DNA of 64,000 bases, from the NCBI GenBank assembly GCA_963575745.1, contig CAUYUJ010014606.1, positions 264,093 to 328,092 on the forward strand. Direction: 5' to 3'. This document shows positions 43,330 through 55,399 of the stretch, piece after piece. The notes below the pieces were generated by a model that had not been told where the DNA came from, ran no database searches, and was given only the letters and a program-made list of their open reading frames with translations. The translations under genes were made by a program, and so were the position numbers. This DNA is from Prorocentrum cordatum (Eukaryota; Sar; Dinophyceae; Prorocentrales; Prorocentraceae). Positions within the stretch are counted from its first letter, which is position 1; each line of letters begins with the position of its first letter.

Positions 43330-45727
43330 CCTCCGACCTGCCCCTGTCCACCGCTGCCTGGCTCAAGCATGACGGGCCCCGCCGCAATGCGCCCGCGGCC
43401 GCCGCGGGACTTCGACGTCCGCCACCTTTTCCCCGCCCCGCCCCGCAGATTCTACTCGGCTCGGACGTCGCAGCCACGGTGGCAACAGGCGGCGCAGCGC
43501 TCGACAAGCACTCCAACCGCTCGTAATGACCTCGCACAGAGCTCCTCCCAATACCAGCCTCGATGGCGATAACAGTGATGTTCGCAGAGGTTGCCGACAG
43601 GCATGACATGCTTGCGCAGCTGAAAACCTGCGCTGCGAGGCCCATGAGCCCCCCGGGCCACGCGCGCGATGACTGCGTTCAGCCGTGCGCACTCGCACAG
43701 TAACAACAATTCCAAATCACTTAGATAATACCCATCTTCACATAATGCCTCCAAATAACAAGGGTGCACCAGATTGAAAAAGTCTTCCGCGGACACGTCG
43801 AGCATTCGAACCCTGTCGGGGCAATGGTGCTCGGAGAAACCGCGCAATCGCCGCTCCACGTTGCCCGTGGACGTCTTCCACGCGAGGAAGAGCTCCACCG
43901 GCCGCCGGCCGCAGGCAAACCCAGGCCACTCCGCTGCAGCGCGGCCCAAGCCTGCCGCGCGGTGCCCCCATCTCGACGATGCATCTCGGCGCGCTTCAAA
44001 ATGCGCCGCAGCTGGGTGATGGCATGCCGCTCAGGAAGGCCCGCCCCCTTTCAGATGCGCATCTAACGCGCCTCGGCTTCTGACGCAGACTCCGTCGCGC
44101 CCGCGCCCGTTGCAGACAACGAAGGCAAACAGAACGCCGCGCAAGCATGCGACCGAGAATGATCTGGCCGATGCAACTCCATGTTCTCCTTCGCGTTCGC
44201 TACGATTACCTGCGCCCGTCGTTCAGCCGCGCGGGCGGTTCCCCTGGCCCGGGGCTCCGTGATCCAATCGCCGATGCCTACAATTTGCGCGCTGTTGCCG
44301 CTTGGGCACCTGGGCATCTGCCGCGAAAGCTCGAGGGCGACGCCAATGAAACTGCAGGGGGTGCCCGACGTCGCCCCATCGATGAACAACGTGTTCAGCC
44401 TTGCGAGGAACGAGGCGGCCCTGGCTTGGGCGGCGGCGGCGGCGGGGTCGCCGGCGCCCCCGCGAGTCATGCTCCGCCGCCAAGTCCGCCAGCAAGCCGC
44501 CGAGCAGCAGACGCGAGCTTTTCTCGACCCCCGAGCCCTTCCAGGAAAGATCGGGCGCGAATGCGCCGATCCTCGCTCTCCTTGGATTCCTCTCCGAGCG
44601 CATTGAATATAACGTTCCAGCGTCGGCTTTCCCGCGCCCGGGGCCTCGCCCGACTGTTGAAGCGCCGGGGGGCCCAACCGAAGTTTTGGGCGAACGCAGT
44701 CTCGCCTTCCAGCTGTTGCGCCCCCACTGCGGTGCGGGCCGCGCTGGGCGCAATCAGAAACTTGGCCAGACTTGGAGGCTGCCTACCCGTTACCAGCTGC
44801 ATGTCAGATATCGCGATGTCGCTGTCCTCCTTTGTCATTGAATTGGCGAGCAGCTTCTGGGCCGAACGCGCTTCGCCCCAAGCATGAAACGCCAGCCGCG
44901 GGAACGTGCCCGTTGTAGCCAGGGGTGCATTTTGATCCGCCCCATCGCTGCACCGCGCCCGCATCTCCTCTCGCACGTGCTCGTGCAGTTCCACGTCCAG
45001 TTCCCCGCCTGCCGCCTGGCCCGCGCGACGCGCGCGTTCCTCCAGCATGGGGGCCTTGCCGTCGCAATCCACTGCCCGTGGGACCCCCCGCGCGCCAATC
45101 GCCCGGCCCACGATCAAGGGCCCTCCAGGGCCCAGCTGTTCCAGCCGGCCTGCCTTGAGACCGCTGCTCGGGAGAAAGCCCAGTCTTCGGAATAGACCGC
45201 ATCGCGGTACCGATCTCGGCCCGGCACGCGCGGTCGAGACCGTCCGCGGCCAACCGAAAACCGCGCTCTCTTTGCGAATCCCCCTGGGTTTTGATTTTTT
45301 CGCACTGAGCCATTGCGGTCACCACCTGGCGGCGCTCTTGCGAAGACTCCATAGCTCCGCGGTCGCCCCCGAGGAACGCGCCCCGCCGCGCATCGAAACT
45401 TCTGAGGAAACTGGGCGTCTCCAAGAGTGCGCGGGTGGCGACCACTGCGCGGCAACCAGGGCGCGGGTCGGCAGCTGTTGCGGCTTGGGACTGCCGTGGC
45501 TGTTGCGCAGCTGTTGCAGCTGATCTCCAAGAGGCTGTTGCGGATGTTGCGGCTTGGAACGTCTGTGCGGGGAGACCCTGGCGCGCGCCTTCCGCTCGAA
45601 CCCGCTCTTGCCGCGCCGCTTCTGCTGCCTGGCGCTCACGAGTTTCTCGCGACGTCGGAAACTCCCGCCACCCTGGCCTGCGGTGGATTTGCAACGAGAG
45701 CCCTAGAACGCCGAGCACAGGAAACAT
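43330..45727 (-). pseudogene. Coding-like debris upstream of gene C
   Basis: Several minus-strand frames carry protein-like stretches in succession: VVATRALLETPSFLRSF (from 45.4 kb), TKEDSDIAISDMQLVTGRQ and RRWNVIFNALGEESKESEDR (44.5-44.9 kb), RLNTLFIDGATSGTPCSFIG (44.4 kb), and DVSAEDFFNLVHPCYLEALC with LRKHVMPVGNLCEHHCY (43.9-43.55 kb). Each needs a frame change. This may be the broken 5' part of gene C or another decayed gene. I recognise no domain. Confidence 0.4.
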
Positions 45728-46149
45728 ATTGCAAATTGGCCACCTACGCAGCCCATCAAAGTTTCATGCTTCAGGGTTACTGGATTCGCCGCAGACAGGG
45801 TGGCGGTCCCAGACATCTTGTTTGTTATCCACAATTTGCACGCGCCGCAAGTCATGACGTGCTTTGGGTAGTCGTGGCTGTTGACGTGCTCCTCCTGGGT
45901 CATGGTCGCAGGCTCGAACTTCTCGGCTGCTTTGCTCGGGGCGGCCTTAGCCTTAGCCTGCGCTGTTCTACGGGCAAACCGCTGCTGGAGCCGCTGCCCT
46001 CTGCGGAGCCGCTGCTGGAGCTGCTGCTGGAACCGCTGCTGGAACCATTATTGCAACCGCCGGCCTCGGCAACTCCAGCGGCGTCGGCAACTCCGTCGGC
46101 GTCGTCGGCGTCGGCGTCGCCGGACACTACTACGTCGGCTTCGGCGCCC
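45728..46149. other. No gene; short GCT/GGA repeats
   Basis: A phrase 'gagccgctgctgga' recurs at 45983-46050. A small minus frame has two Cys pairs (TCGACKLW, 45850) but nothing else. Confidence 0.4.
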
Positions 46150-46159
46150 GATCTGTTGC

Positions 46160-46435
46160 AACCAGGGCTCGAGGGGGCCGCAGGGCTCTAGGGGGCCGCA
46201 GGGCTCGAAGAGGCCACAGGGCTCGAGGGGGCCGCGCGGCTCGAGGGGGCCGCGCGGCTCGATCAAGCCGCGCGGCCCGAGGGGGCCGCAGGGCTCGAGG
46301 AGGCCGCGGGGCTCGAGGGGGCCGCGCGGCTCGAAGGGGCCGCACGGCTCGAGGAAGCCGCGCGGTTCGGGGGGGCCGCACGGTTCGAGGAGGCCGCAGG
46401 GCTGAAGGGGGCCGCACGGCTCGAAGAGGGGCGTG
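46160..46435. repeat. 18-bp tandem repeat
   Basis: About fifteen units of GGGCTCGAGGGGGCCGCA and variants. The plus frame reads GSRGPQ/GSRGPR and looks collagen-like only because the period is 18. Confidence 0.93.
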
Positions 46436-46469
46436 GGGGCAACGACATTGCATGGCTTGAGCCATGTCC

Positions 46470-46524
46470 TACAGATGATGATGGTGACGGTGATGCTGCT
46501 GATACTGCTGATGCTGCTGATGCT

Positions 46525-46555
<31 letters not shown>

Positions 46556-46620
46556 ATGATGATGGTGATGGTGATGGTGATGGTGATGGTGTTGGTGATG
46601 ATGGTGATGGAGATGATATT
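46470..46620. repeat. GAT/GCT trinucleotide tract
   Basis: (GCT)n then (GAT)n with GGT interruptions. Confidence 0.92.
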
Positions 46621-46699
46621 TGCTGTCTCTCTAAAACAAGATGGTCACCATCACCACCATCGACAACAGCATCACCAGAAACCATACTGGTTCTCCTGG

Positions 46700-47995
46700 A
46701 TCCCGAGGATATATCAAGCGAAACGGGCCTGAGCACTTCGCGAACAGCATCTAGGAACCCTGAGTTGTGATCAACCGAATCGGGCCAACGCACCTCAAGT
46801 CGGGGCATCTTGGAGCCTGGGGTTCCAAGGACGTCTCAGACACGAGCACCTCGCGAAACGCATCTTGGAACCCAAAGGTGTGAGGACGTGTTGGAAGAAA
46901 TGCTCCAGAACACCTCACGTCAGGGCATATCGGAGCTTGAACGTGACCGGATCCCCATCAACACTCGGCTGGCACGCGCCAGAGGCGGCTTTGGACTGTG
47001 CTGACTGGGATTATGTTCAGATGTGCCGCGCTGTGCTGCGAGTTATGGGCGACGATACCTTCGCCCACACTGCTACCTTCGCCGCAGACTTTCGCACGAG
47101 ACATCCTCACGACTCTGAGCTCAGAGGTGCTCCGATCTGAGGTGGTCTGGCCAATTTCGCCTGAAACATCCTTTCAACTCTGGGCTCGGCAACTCCATCA
47201 CCTGAGGTGGTGTTGCTAGTTTCGCGTGAGACATCCTCCCACCTTTGGGTTCTGAGATGCCGTGACCTTAGTGGTCCAGCCCTCTTCTCCAAAGGCATTC
47301 TCGCCACTTTGAGCTCAGAGATGCCCTGACCTGAGGTGGTCCAGCCAGTTTCGCATGAGACATCCTCGCAACGCTGAGCCCAACGATGCTGCGCGCGAGG
47401 TCGTCGGGCCAATTTCGCCTGAAACATCGTCGAAGCTCAGGGTTTCGAGATGCTGCGCGCAAGGTGGTCTGGCCCGTTTCGCCAGAGACATCTTCGCAAC
47501 ATTGCGCTCAAAGATGCCCTGATCTGACATTGTCCAGCCCGTCTCGCCTCAGACAATCTTACAACTCTGGGCTGAAAGATGCCGTGACCTGAGATGGTCC
47601 GGCTATTTTCGCCTGGGACATCTTCGATGGGGCTCCGAAGCGTCCGGACATAAGGTGGTCCAGCCAATTTTGCCTGCGACATCCTCGCCACTCGGAGCTC
47701 ACGGATGCCGCGCAAGAGGTTGCCCAGCCCATTGCGCCTGAGACATCGTCGCAACACCAGGGCTTGAAGATGCTGCACGCGAAATGGTCCGACAAGGTTC
47801 GCCTGAGACATCCTCGCACCTCCTGGGGCATCCTCGCGACTCTGGGCTTGGAGACCTGCAATGGTCCAGCCTGGTTTGCCTGCGGCCTTCCTCGCAACTC
47901 TGATATCCGAGGTGCCGCTGCGAGGCGGTCTGACCGACTGCGCCAGGGGCATCCTCCCGACTCTGGTTTCCGAAATGCCGTTTCACCTGACACAT
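46700..47995. repeat. ~66-bp satellite, left part
   Basis: Units of the form 'gayctgaggtggtccagcc', 'gtttcgcctgagacatcctcgcaactctg', 'ggctcagagatgcc'. Degenerate at the left edge, clear from about 47100. Continues after an interruption at 49080. Confidence 0.92.
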
Positions 47996-48024
47996 CCTCG
48001 CAACTCTGGCCTCCCAGTTGTCGC

Positions 48025-48790
48025 GCTGGAGGTGCTTCCTCGTCGCCATCGTCGTCGTCGTCGGCGTCGTCGTCGCCGTCGTCATTGGCATCGTAGCCGT
48101 CGTCGTCGTCTCCGTCGTCGTCGTCGTCGTCTTCGTCGTCGTCATCACCACCGCTGTCCTCGTCGTCGTCGCCGCCGCCGAAGCCGCCGCTCTCGCCGCC
48201 GTCGTCGCCATTGTCTTGGGCATGGTCGTCGTCGTTGTCGTCGTTGCCGGCGCCGTCAACGCCGCCGGCGCTGTCGTCGTCGTCGTCGTTGTCGCCGTCG
48301 TTGACATCATCGCGGCACGCGCCGCTTTCACCTTGGTGGTCGTGACAGTCGTCGCCGCCACCGTTTCAGATGATGGCGTCGTCGTCGTTGCGCGGTCCTT
48401 CTCCTCATCTTCTGCCTCGTCCCCGCCCTCCTCGTTGCCTTCTCATTATATTGCCCCTGCCTTTCCCTCCCGTAGCCGGACCCCACATAAGGTTCACAGA
48501 AAGTCTACATAGGAAATCGACGTCGCCCCCGTCGCCGCCGCAGCGGTGGTGATCGTCGTCGCTGTCGTCGTCGACGTCGCCATCGTGGTCGCAGCCGCCG
48601 CCACTGCCGTCGTCGCCGTCGTTGCGGTCGCCCCCGCACCCGTCGTACGCGCCACCGTCGCCGTCGACGCTGTCACGCCGTCATCGTACTCGTCGCTGTC
48701 GCCGCGTTCGTCGTACCGTAGTCGGCATCGCCTTCACCGTCGCCGCTGCCACGGGGCTTTACGTCGTCGCCGCCGTCGTCAACGCCGACG
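48025..48790. repeat. GTC/GCC trinucleotide region
   Basis: (CGTCGT)n-type array in two blocks (48040-48380, 48510-48790) around a TCC-rich stretch. All frames are low complexity (Ser/Val/Arg, Thr/Ala). Confidence 0.9.
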
Positions 48791-49079
48791 CCGCCAAGGA
48801 CTCGACCAAAGGAGTTCTACAATAGCGCAACGACAAAACCAGGGAATGCCCTTCAATGCTCTGCCTGCTCCTTGCGCGCGCTCGCCGCCGTCTTGGCGCC
48901 GCGGGAGCGCGTCGGCTGCCCCGCAGCGCGTGCGCCGGCTGCCCCCCGGCGGGAACATCATTTCGAATCCACTTGCCAACCACTCACCAGAACTGCTCGT
49001 CACAACCGTTCGTCAGGTCACAGGGGGGATGCGCAGATTCTTTCGACGCCTGTCAACAAAAAGAAGCAAAAAGAAAACA

Positions 49080-50335
49080 ACGAAGAGCTCTGACTTACAA
49101 GGATGTCTCGGGCGAGTCGAAGATCACCACAGGTCAGGACATAAATGGGCCCAGAGTTGCGACGATGTCTAAGGCGAAAAATACCCCAAGCCAAGAGTTG
49201 CGAGGATGTCTCAGGCGAAACTGACAGGACCACCAGTTGCGTGGCATCTCAGGGCTCACAGATGCCGCACGAAAGATTGTCCGACCTCTTTCGCATGAGA
49301 CGTCCTCGCAATTCTGAGCTCCCAAATGCCGTGACCTGAGGTCCAGCCCGTCTCGCCTAAAACACCCTCGTAACTCGGGGATCCTATGCCGTGACCTGAT
49401 ATGGTTCAACCCCTTTCGCCCGAGACATCCTCGCAACTCTGAACTCCCAGATGCCGCGCGAACGTTGGTCCGGCTCGTTCGCCGGACGCATCCTTGCAAC
49501 TTGAAGCTCCCAAATGCCGTGACCTGATTTGGTCCGGCCCGTTTCGCCTGAAACATCCTTGCAAGTCTGGGTTCAGAGATGTCCTGACCTGAGGAGGTTT
49601 GGCCCATTTCGCGTGAGACTTCCTTGCAACTCTGGCCTCAGAGATGCCGCGACCTGAGGTGGTCCTGCCCATCTCGACTGAGACATCCTCGCAAGGCTCA
49701 GAGATGCCCTGTCCTGAGTTGGTCGTGCCAATTTTGCCTGAGATATCATGGCAACTCGGGGCTCCGAGATGCCGCGCAACAGGCGGTCCGGCCAGTTTCG
49801 CATGAGAAGTCTTCATAAATTTGGGCTCAGAGATAGTGCGCGAGAGGTGGTCCGATCAATCTCGCCTGAGACATCCTCCCAACACTGGGCTCGTAGATGC
49901 TGCGCGCGAGCAGGTCTGGACAATTTCGCCTGAGACATCCTCCCGACTCTGGGCTCAGAGATGCCGCGCGCGAGGTGATCCAGCCCGTTTCGCTATAACA
50001 TCTTCGCGCCTCTGGACTCAGAGATGCCCTGACCTGAGGTGGTCCTGCTCGTCTCGCCTGAGACATCCTTGAAACTCTTGGCTCGTCGCCTCACACATCG
50101 TCGCCAATCTACGCTCCGAGACGCCCTGACCTGAGGTGGTCCAGCCAATTTCGCTCTACGTAGACGTCCTCGCCAAGGCTCAAAGATGCCACGCGAGAGA
50201 AGGTCCAGCCATTTGCGCCTGAGACAAGAACGCAACTGCAGGCTCGACGATGCTGCTCGCGAGGTGGTCCCCTGAGACATCCTCCAAACTCCTGGGGCAT
50301 CCTTGCAACTCTGGGTTCGGAGGTGCTCGAACGTC
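49080..50335. repeat. ~66-bp satellite, right part
   Basis: About nineteen more units of the 46.7-48.0 kb satellite in the same orientation, degenerate after 50060. Confidence 0.93.
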
Positions 50336-50990
50336 GCGAACATAATAACATGGGGTAGGAACAAGCGTAGTGCGTGCACAACGTGGATACTGCGATGGAA
50401 ACAATCGACACTACCGCGCCGCAACAAAACCATACAAAAGATGTAGCCCAAACCATTGCACACAACAACGTTTTTGAGAATGCGGCTGGCGCTCGAGCCG
50501 GAAGCCAGCGCCGCCAGCGTCGACTTACTACACCCCGTAGTAGCGCACAGTCGAGTCATCGTCAAGGGCGTGCCGAATTATCAAACCAAGTGACGCTCCC
50601 AGAGGGGAACGATCCTCGCGAGGGGCGGTAAGTACTGGGCCAGGTGACGCTGTGCGAAAGTGGTGGAGCTGACAAAGATGACGGTGATGCTGCGCATCAT
50701 GGCCACACTGCTTCTGTGCGACGATCGGCTGCGCTGGGTCCGCGCTGGGGCGCGACGCGGCGCGACGGCCCCGACGGCGTGACCCAGTGCGAGCTTCCAC
50801 AACTGACGGCACTGGCCTGCAAGCCCACACTGGGGCGCGACGCGACGGCGACGGACGCGGCGCTAACGCGTGACGCTATGCGACCTACCATTTACAATAT
50901 AACAAAACAATCTACAAAAAAACGCCGGAACCCAGACAATCCCTCCAAGATGGTAAGGATAAGCCTCCCAGCATGAAATTGCGGCAACCG
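50336..50990. other. No gene seen
   Basis: Unique sequence with a partial duplication of 'gggcgcgacgcggcgacgg' phrases (50748, 50832). No domain-bearing frame. Confidence 0.45.
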
Positions 50991-51590
50991 CTCGGGCGGG
51001 AGCACCGTTCCCAATCAGGGATGTCGCTGGCGCTCGGGTAGGAGCACTGTTCCCAACCACGGATGTGGCCAGCACTCGAGCGACGGCACCATCCCCAACC
51101 AAGGCTGTGGCCAGCGATCGGACGGAAGCACTGTTCCCAATCAGGGATGTGGCCGGCGCGCACGCGACAGCACCAATCCCAGGCGAAAGCACCATTCCCA
51201 AACAGGGATGTGGCCCGCGCTCGAACTGCAGCACCACACTCAGGCAGGCACGTGACCAGGGCTGAGGCAAGACGAGCAGGCCCAGTCCAGGATGTGGCTA
51301 GCCCTCGGACAGGAATACCAGTCCCAATCAGGGATGCGGCGCCAGCGCTCGAGCGGCAGCACCATCCCCAATCAGGGGTGTGGCTGGCGCTCGTACCACA
51401 CCCAATCAAGGCTGTTGCTGGCGCTCTGGCGAGAGTGCCATCCCAGAAAGGGGTGTGGCCGGCGCGCAGGCGACAGCACCATTCCTTCGACAGAACTGTT
51501 GCCAGCGCTCAGGCGACAGCGCACCACTCCCGATCAGGGATGTGGCCAGCGCTCAAGCGAGAGCAACAAGAGCAACATCCCGACACATGA
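50991..51590. repeat. ~41-bp satellite, about fourteen copies
   Basis: Unit 'gcgacagcaccattccc', 'aatcagggatgtggccagcgctc' and variants. Confidence 0.92.
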
Positions 51591-51634
51591 GCATGGCTGG
51601 ACTTCCAAGTGTAGGCCGCGCTGGCTGTCTTCCT

Positions 51635-51945
51635 CCTCCTCCTGCTGCTCCTCCTTCTAGTCTTCTCCCCCTAGCTCCTCCCAAACCTCCCCAGTCTTAA
51701 CCCGTACTCCTCCTCCTCCTCCTCCTCCTCCTCCTCCTTCTCCCCTTCTTTTGCCTCCTTGTCTCCTCTGCCCGCTTCTCCTGCGCCCTCCTCCCCCTCC
51801 CTTCCTCCTCCTCCTCCTTCACCTTCTACCCTTCCTTTGCCGCCTTGTCTCCTCTGCCTGCTTCCCCTGCGCCCTCCTCCCCCTCCCCCTCCTCCTCCTC
51901 CTCCTCCTCCTCCTCCTCCTCCTCCTTCTCCTCGAAAGAGCGTCG
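51635..51945. repeat. TCC pyrimidine tracts
   Basis: Two (TCC)n blocks with a duplicated spacer containing 'ttgccKccttgtctcctctgcc' (51763, 51837). Confidence 0.92.
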
Positions 51946-52354
51946 AATCGGCTTGGGAACTGCGCGTGGCAGCCAAACTCTGAAAGTATGGGGCAGGGAG
52001 TGGGAAGGAACGACGGGACGGAAGGGGACAAATTACTCGCGTCCAAAGCCGCCCGTCCACGCGACAAACGCCTGCCAATTGAGCCGTGATGTACAGAGAG
52101 CGCGTTAGAAGATTGCTTGCGCAGAGCAGGTACGGAGGTAGAGGTATGGATGTATGGAGGAATGGTGATATGGACAAGAAGAGAGTGCGGAGGAGTGGAA
52201 GCATAACACTCTGAACGCATGCAGGTGCATGCGGCTGTGGACGCGCGCGGGCACGGATGAAGGGCCGCATGGATGGGTGGAGTCTGAGAATGTGGGACCA
52301 TGGATATGAGGATGTGTGGTGTTACGTGGTCAAGGACATCTGGAGGCATGACAT
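51946..52354. other. No feature recognised
   Basis: Unique sequence without a supported frame. Confidence 0.45.
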
Positions 52355-52414
52355 TAGATATATATATATATATATATGTATATAAATGTGTATATGTGTA
52401 TATATATATATACT

Positions 52415-52448
<34 letters not shown>

Positions 52449-52450
52449 CT
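52355..52450. repeat. (TA)n microsatellite
   Basis: Interrupted TA/GTA dinucleotide array. Confidence 0.97.
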
Positions 52451-52469
52451 AGAACCATCGCCCGCCACA

Positions 52470-52715
52470 TCGCCATTTCGGCACACCCCTCACACGCTTC
52501 GTGGCCCCATAGGGAGCTCCACCGAAGGCCCCAGCGGCAAGGCCCGCATGCCGCCGCCTCGCAATGTCGGCACACTCCTCTCACGCTTCGTGGCCCCATA
52601 GGGAGCTCCGCCGAAGGCCCCAGTGGCTGCGTTCGCATGCGGTTCCCCACCCATTTCGGTGTGCTCCACCTGAGGCCCCAGTGGCAGCGCCCGCATGCGG
52701 TTCCATCCCACATTT
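52470..52715. repeat. ~85-bp tandem repeat, about three copies
   Basis: Unit includes TCGTGGCCCCATAGGGAGCT and 'ccgaaggccccagtggc..cgcatgcggttcc' (52497, 52590, and a partial near 52665). Confidence 0.88.
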
Positions 52716-52839
52716 TGCCATTGTTTTTGCGTATTGTTTTTTGTGTACAATTTTTTGCTTTTTTCTCCCTAAGGTTAACGTTTATTTTCTCACGGTTAAG
52801 AATCACCGTTAAAACCGACAACCTTCTGGCGTCCTGGGC

Positions 52840-54060
52840 CTGGGTTCTCAAGGACCACCCACCCTGCGGAAACCTCGCCGGCACCCCCCCACCACGCCCC
52901 CGCCGCGCCTGACACCGCCAGCCTCCTGGGGCCACCCACCCTGAGAAAACCTCGCCGGCACCCCCCCACACCACGCCCCCACCGCGCCTGACACCGCCCA
53001 GTCCTGGTGTCCTCGCCCTAGGTTCTCAGGGGCCACCCGCCCTGCAAAAACCTCGCCGGCTCCCTCACCGCCACGCCCCCGCCGCTCTTGACACCGACAG
53101 CGGCGTCCTGGGCCTAGGTTCTTTGGGGCCACCCACCCTACAAAAACCTCGCCGGCGCCTCAAACCCCCGGCGCCCCCACCGCGCCTGACACCGCCGGCC
53201 TCCTGGCGTCCTGGCTCTAATTAGGTTCCCAGGGGCCACCCGCCCTGCAAAAACCTGGCCGGCGCCTTCCCCCTCGCGCCTGACACCGCCAGACTCCTGG
53301 CGTCCTGGGCCTAGGTTCTGAGGGCATCCACCCTGCAAGAACCTCGCCGGCACCCCTGCCACCGCGCCTGACACCGCCAGCCTCCTGGCGTCCTGGGCCT
53401 AGGTTCTTAGCGGCCACCCGCCATGCAAAAACCTCGCCGGCGCCCCCCCCACCGCGCCTGACACCGCCAGCCTCCCGGCGTCCTGGGCCTCGGTTCTTGG
53501 GGGCCACCCACCCTACAAAAACGTCGCCGGCACCTCCCCCACAACGCCCCCGCCGCGCCTGACACCGCCAGACTCCTGGCGTCCTGGGCCTAGGTTCTTT
53601 GGGGCCACCCACCCTGCACCGACCTCGCCGGCGACCCCCGCCACAGCCCCGCCGCGCCTGACACCGCCGGCCTCCCGGGGTCCTGGGGCTAGGTTCTTAG
53701 CGGCAACCCACCATGCAAAAACCTCATCGGCACCTTCCCCATCGCGCCTCCACTTCGCCTGACACCGCCAGCTTCCTGGCGTCCTTGGCCTAGGTTCTGA
53801 GGGGCCACCCGCCCTGCAAAAACCTTGCCGGCGCCCCCCCGCCACGCCCCCGCCGCGAATGACACCGCAAACCCCCTGGCGTCCTGGGCCTGGGTTCGTA
53901 GGGGCCACCCACCCTGAAAAAACCTCGCCGGCGACCCCCGCCACGCCCCCGCCGCGCCTGACACTGCCAGCCTCCTGGGGTCCTGGGCCTAGGTTCTGAA
54001 GGGCCACCCACCCTGCAAAAACCTCGCCGGCCCCCCCCCCCGCCGCGCCCCCGCCAAACT
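52840..54060. repeat. ~95-bp satellite, about twelve copies, related to 31.6-33.7 kb
   Basis: Unit: 'cctcctggcgtcctgggcctaggttct', GGGGCCACCCACCCTGCAAA, 'aacctcgccggcaccccc', 'ccccgccgcgcctgacaccgccag'. The order of sub-blocks (CCACCCTGCAAAA, CCTCGCCGG, CCGCGCC, CTGACA...CCAG) matches the satellite at 31640-33660. Confidence 0.93.
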
Positions 54061-54069
54061 CCCTGGTGC

Positions 54070-54390
54070 CGTGTCGGGGCTTTTTGGGCGGCCTCTTCGG
54101 CGGTCTTAGGGCGGTCTTGGGAGCGTCGTCGGCCGTCTTGGAGCGTCGGAAAGTCGAAATCGCGAGAAACCGAAAAACATTGACCAAACCAATGAAAATC
54201 AATGATTTAGGCCTCTTCGGGCTCTCCCGGGATGCTTCTCGGAGCTCTCTTGAGGCCCCTTGGAGGCCTTTTGGGCTGTGCATCTGCGGTCTAGAACCCA
54301 TCCTAGGCCACGTTGGGGCTATCTGGGCTGTCTTGGAGGGGCTTGATGAAGTCCCCGAGGGCTTCTAGGAGCTCTCTGGCGCAGTCTGGG
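54070..54390. repeat. CCAAGACGGCCC-type repeat in reverse orientation
   Basis: Contains GGCCGTCTTGG and 'gggcctcttcgg' units, the complement of blocks 1-5. A small relative is at 55060-55140. Confidence 0.65.
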
Positions 54391-54394
54391 GGCT

Positions 54395-54600
54395 CATTGC
54401 ATTCATCTGGTTTGAATTCATCCGTTTTCAAATCGCCCGGTTAACATTCATCTGGTTGTAATTCGCCCGGTTCAAATTCGACCGGTTATAATTCGCCCGG
54501 TTTAAATCCATCCGGTTTTAATTCGTCCGTTTAAATTCATCTGGTGTTAATTCGTCCGGTTTAAACTCATCTGGTTTTGATTCGCCGATTAAAAATTACT
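54395..54600. repeat. ~18-bp repeat ATTCATCCGGTTTT/ATTCGCCCGGTTTA
   Basis: About eleven units alternating between 'ttcatccggttt' and 'ttcgcccggttt'. The same repeat is at 56505-56610. Confidence 0.88.
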
Positions 54601-54649
54601 CCGACGGAAGGACCCCACATGAGAATCTCTTTAGCTTGCATGGGGGTAT

Positions 54650-55045
54650 CCTCCTGCCCCTTCCCTTCTCCCACCTACTCTTGCCTCCTCGTTCTCCTCC
54701 TGTCTGCTCCTCCTCCTGCCTCAACCCCTGCCTCTTCCTCCTCTTCTTGCCTCCTCCACCTCCTCCCCCTCCCCCTCGTTATGCTTCCTCCCCCCCATTC
54801 CCCCTGCCCCTCCTGCCTCCTGCCTCCTCCTCCTGCTCTCCCTCTCCCTTCTCCTCCTCCTCCTCCTCATCCCCTGTCCTCCTCCTCTCCCTCTCCCTCA
54901 TCCGCTTCCTCCTCCTCCTCCTCCTCCTCGTTTCCATATTCCTCCCCCCTCCTCCCCCCCCTCCTCCTCCTCCTCCTCCTCCTCCTCCTCCTCCTCCTCC
55001 TCCTCCTCCTCCTCCTCCTCCTCCTCCTCCTCCTCCTCCTGCCTC
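54650..55045. repeat. (TCC)n array
   Basis: Pyrimidine array with a pure run at 54958-55040. Confidence 0.96.
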
Positions 55046-55399
55046 CTCCTTAGGCCTCCTGCCCCCTCCTGGGGCCTCCTGGGGCCTCTTGGGGCCTCCT
55101 GGAGCCTTCTGGGCCTTCCGGGACCTACTGGGGCCTCCTCGGGCATTCCTCCTCCTCCTTTTCCTCCTCGTCCTTCCTCCCCTCAGCCTCTTCCTCTTCC
55201 TGCTTTCCTGTCTCGTCCTGCATCATCCCTCCTCCTTTTCCTGGCAATCCTCCTCCTCCTCGTCCTCGTGCGGAACACGACCCAGAGGAAGCGCACGACG
55301 TGCGTCCCAGCCGATACGCGCCGGAGGACGACCCAGAGGAAGCGCGCGCCGGAGGATGACCCGGAGGAACCACGTGAGCTGCGGGACCCATAGGAAGGC

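Noticed and set aside
45881-46405. Collagen-like GSRGPQ protein
   Set aside because: The 18-bp tandem repeat alone explains it; no Gly-X-Y regularity outside the repeat and no signal peptide.
46456-46464. Match to the end of the dinoflagellate spliced leader (TGGCTCAAG on the minus strand)
   Set aside because: Only nine bases match and the upstream part of the leader is absent; chance is sufficient.
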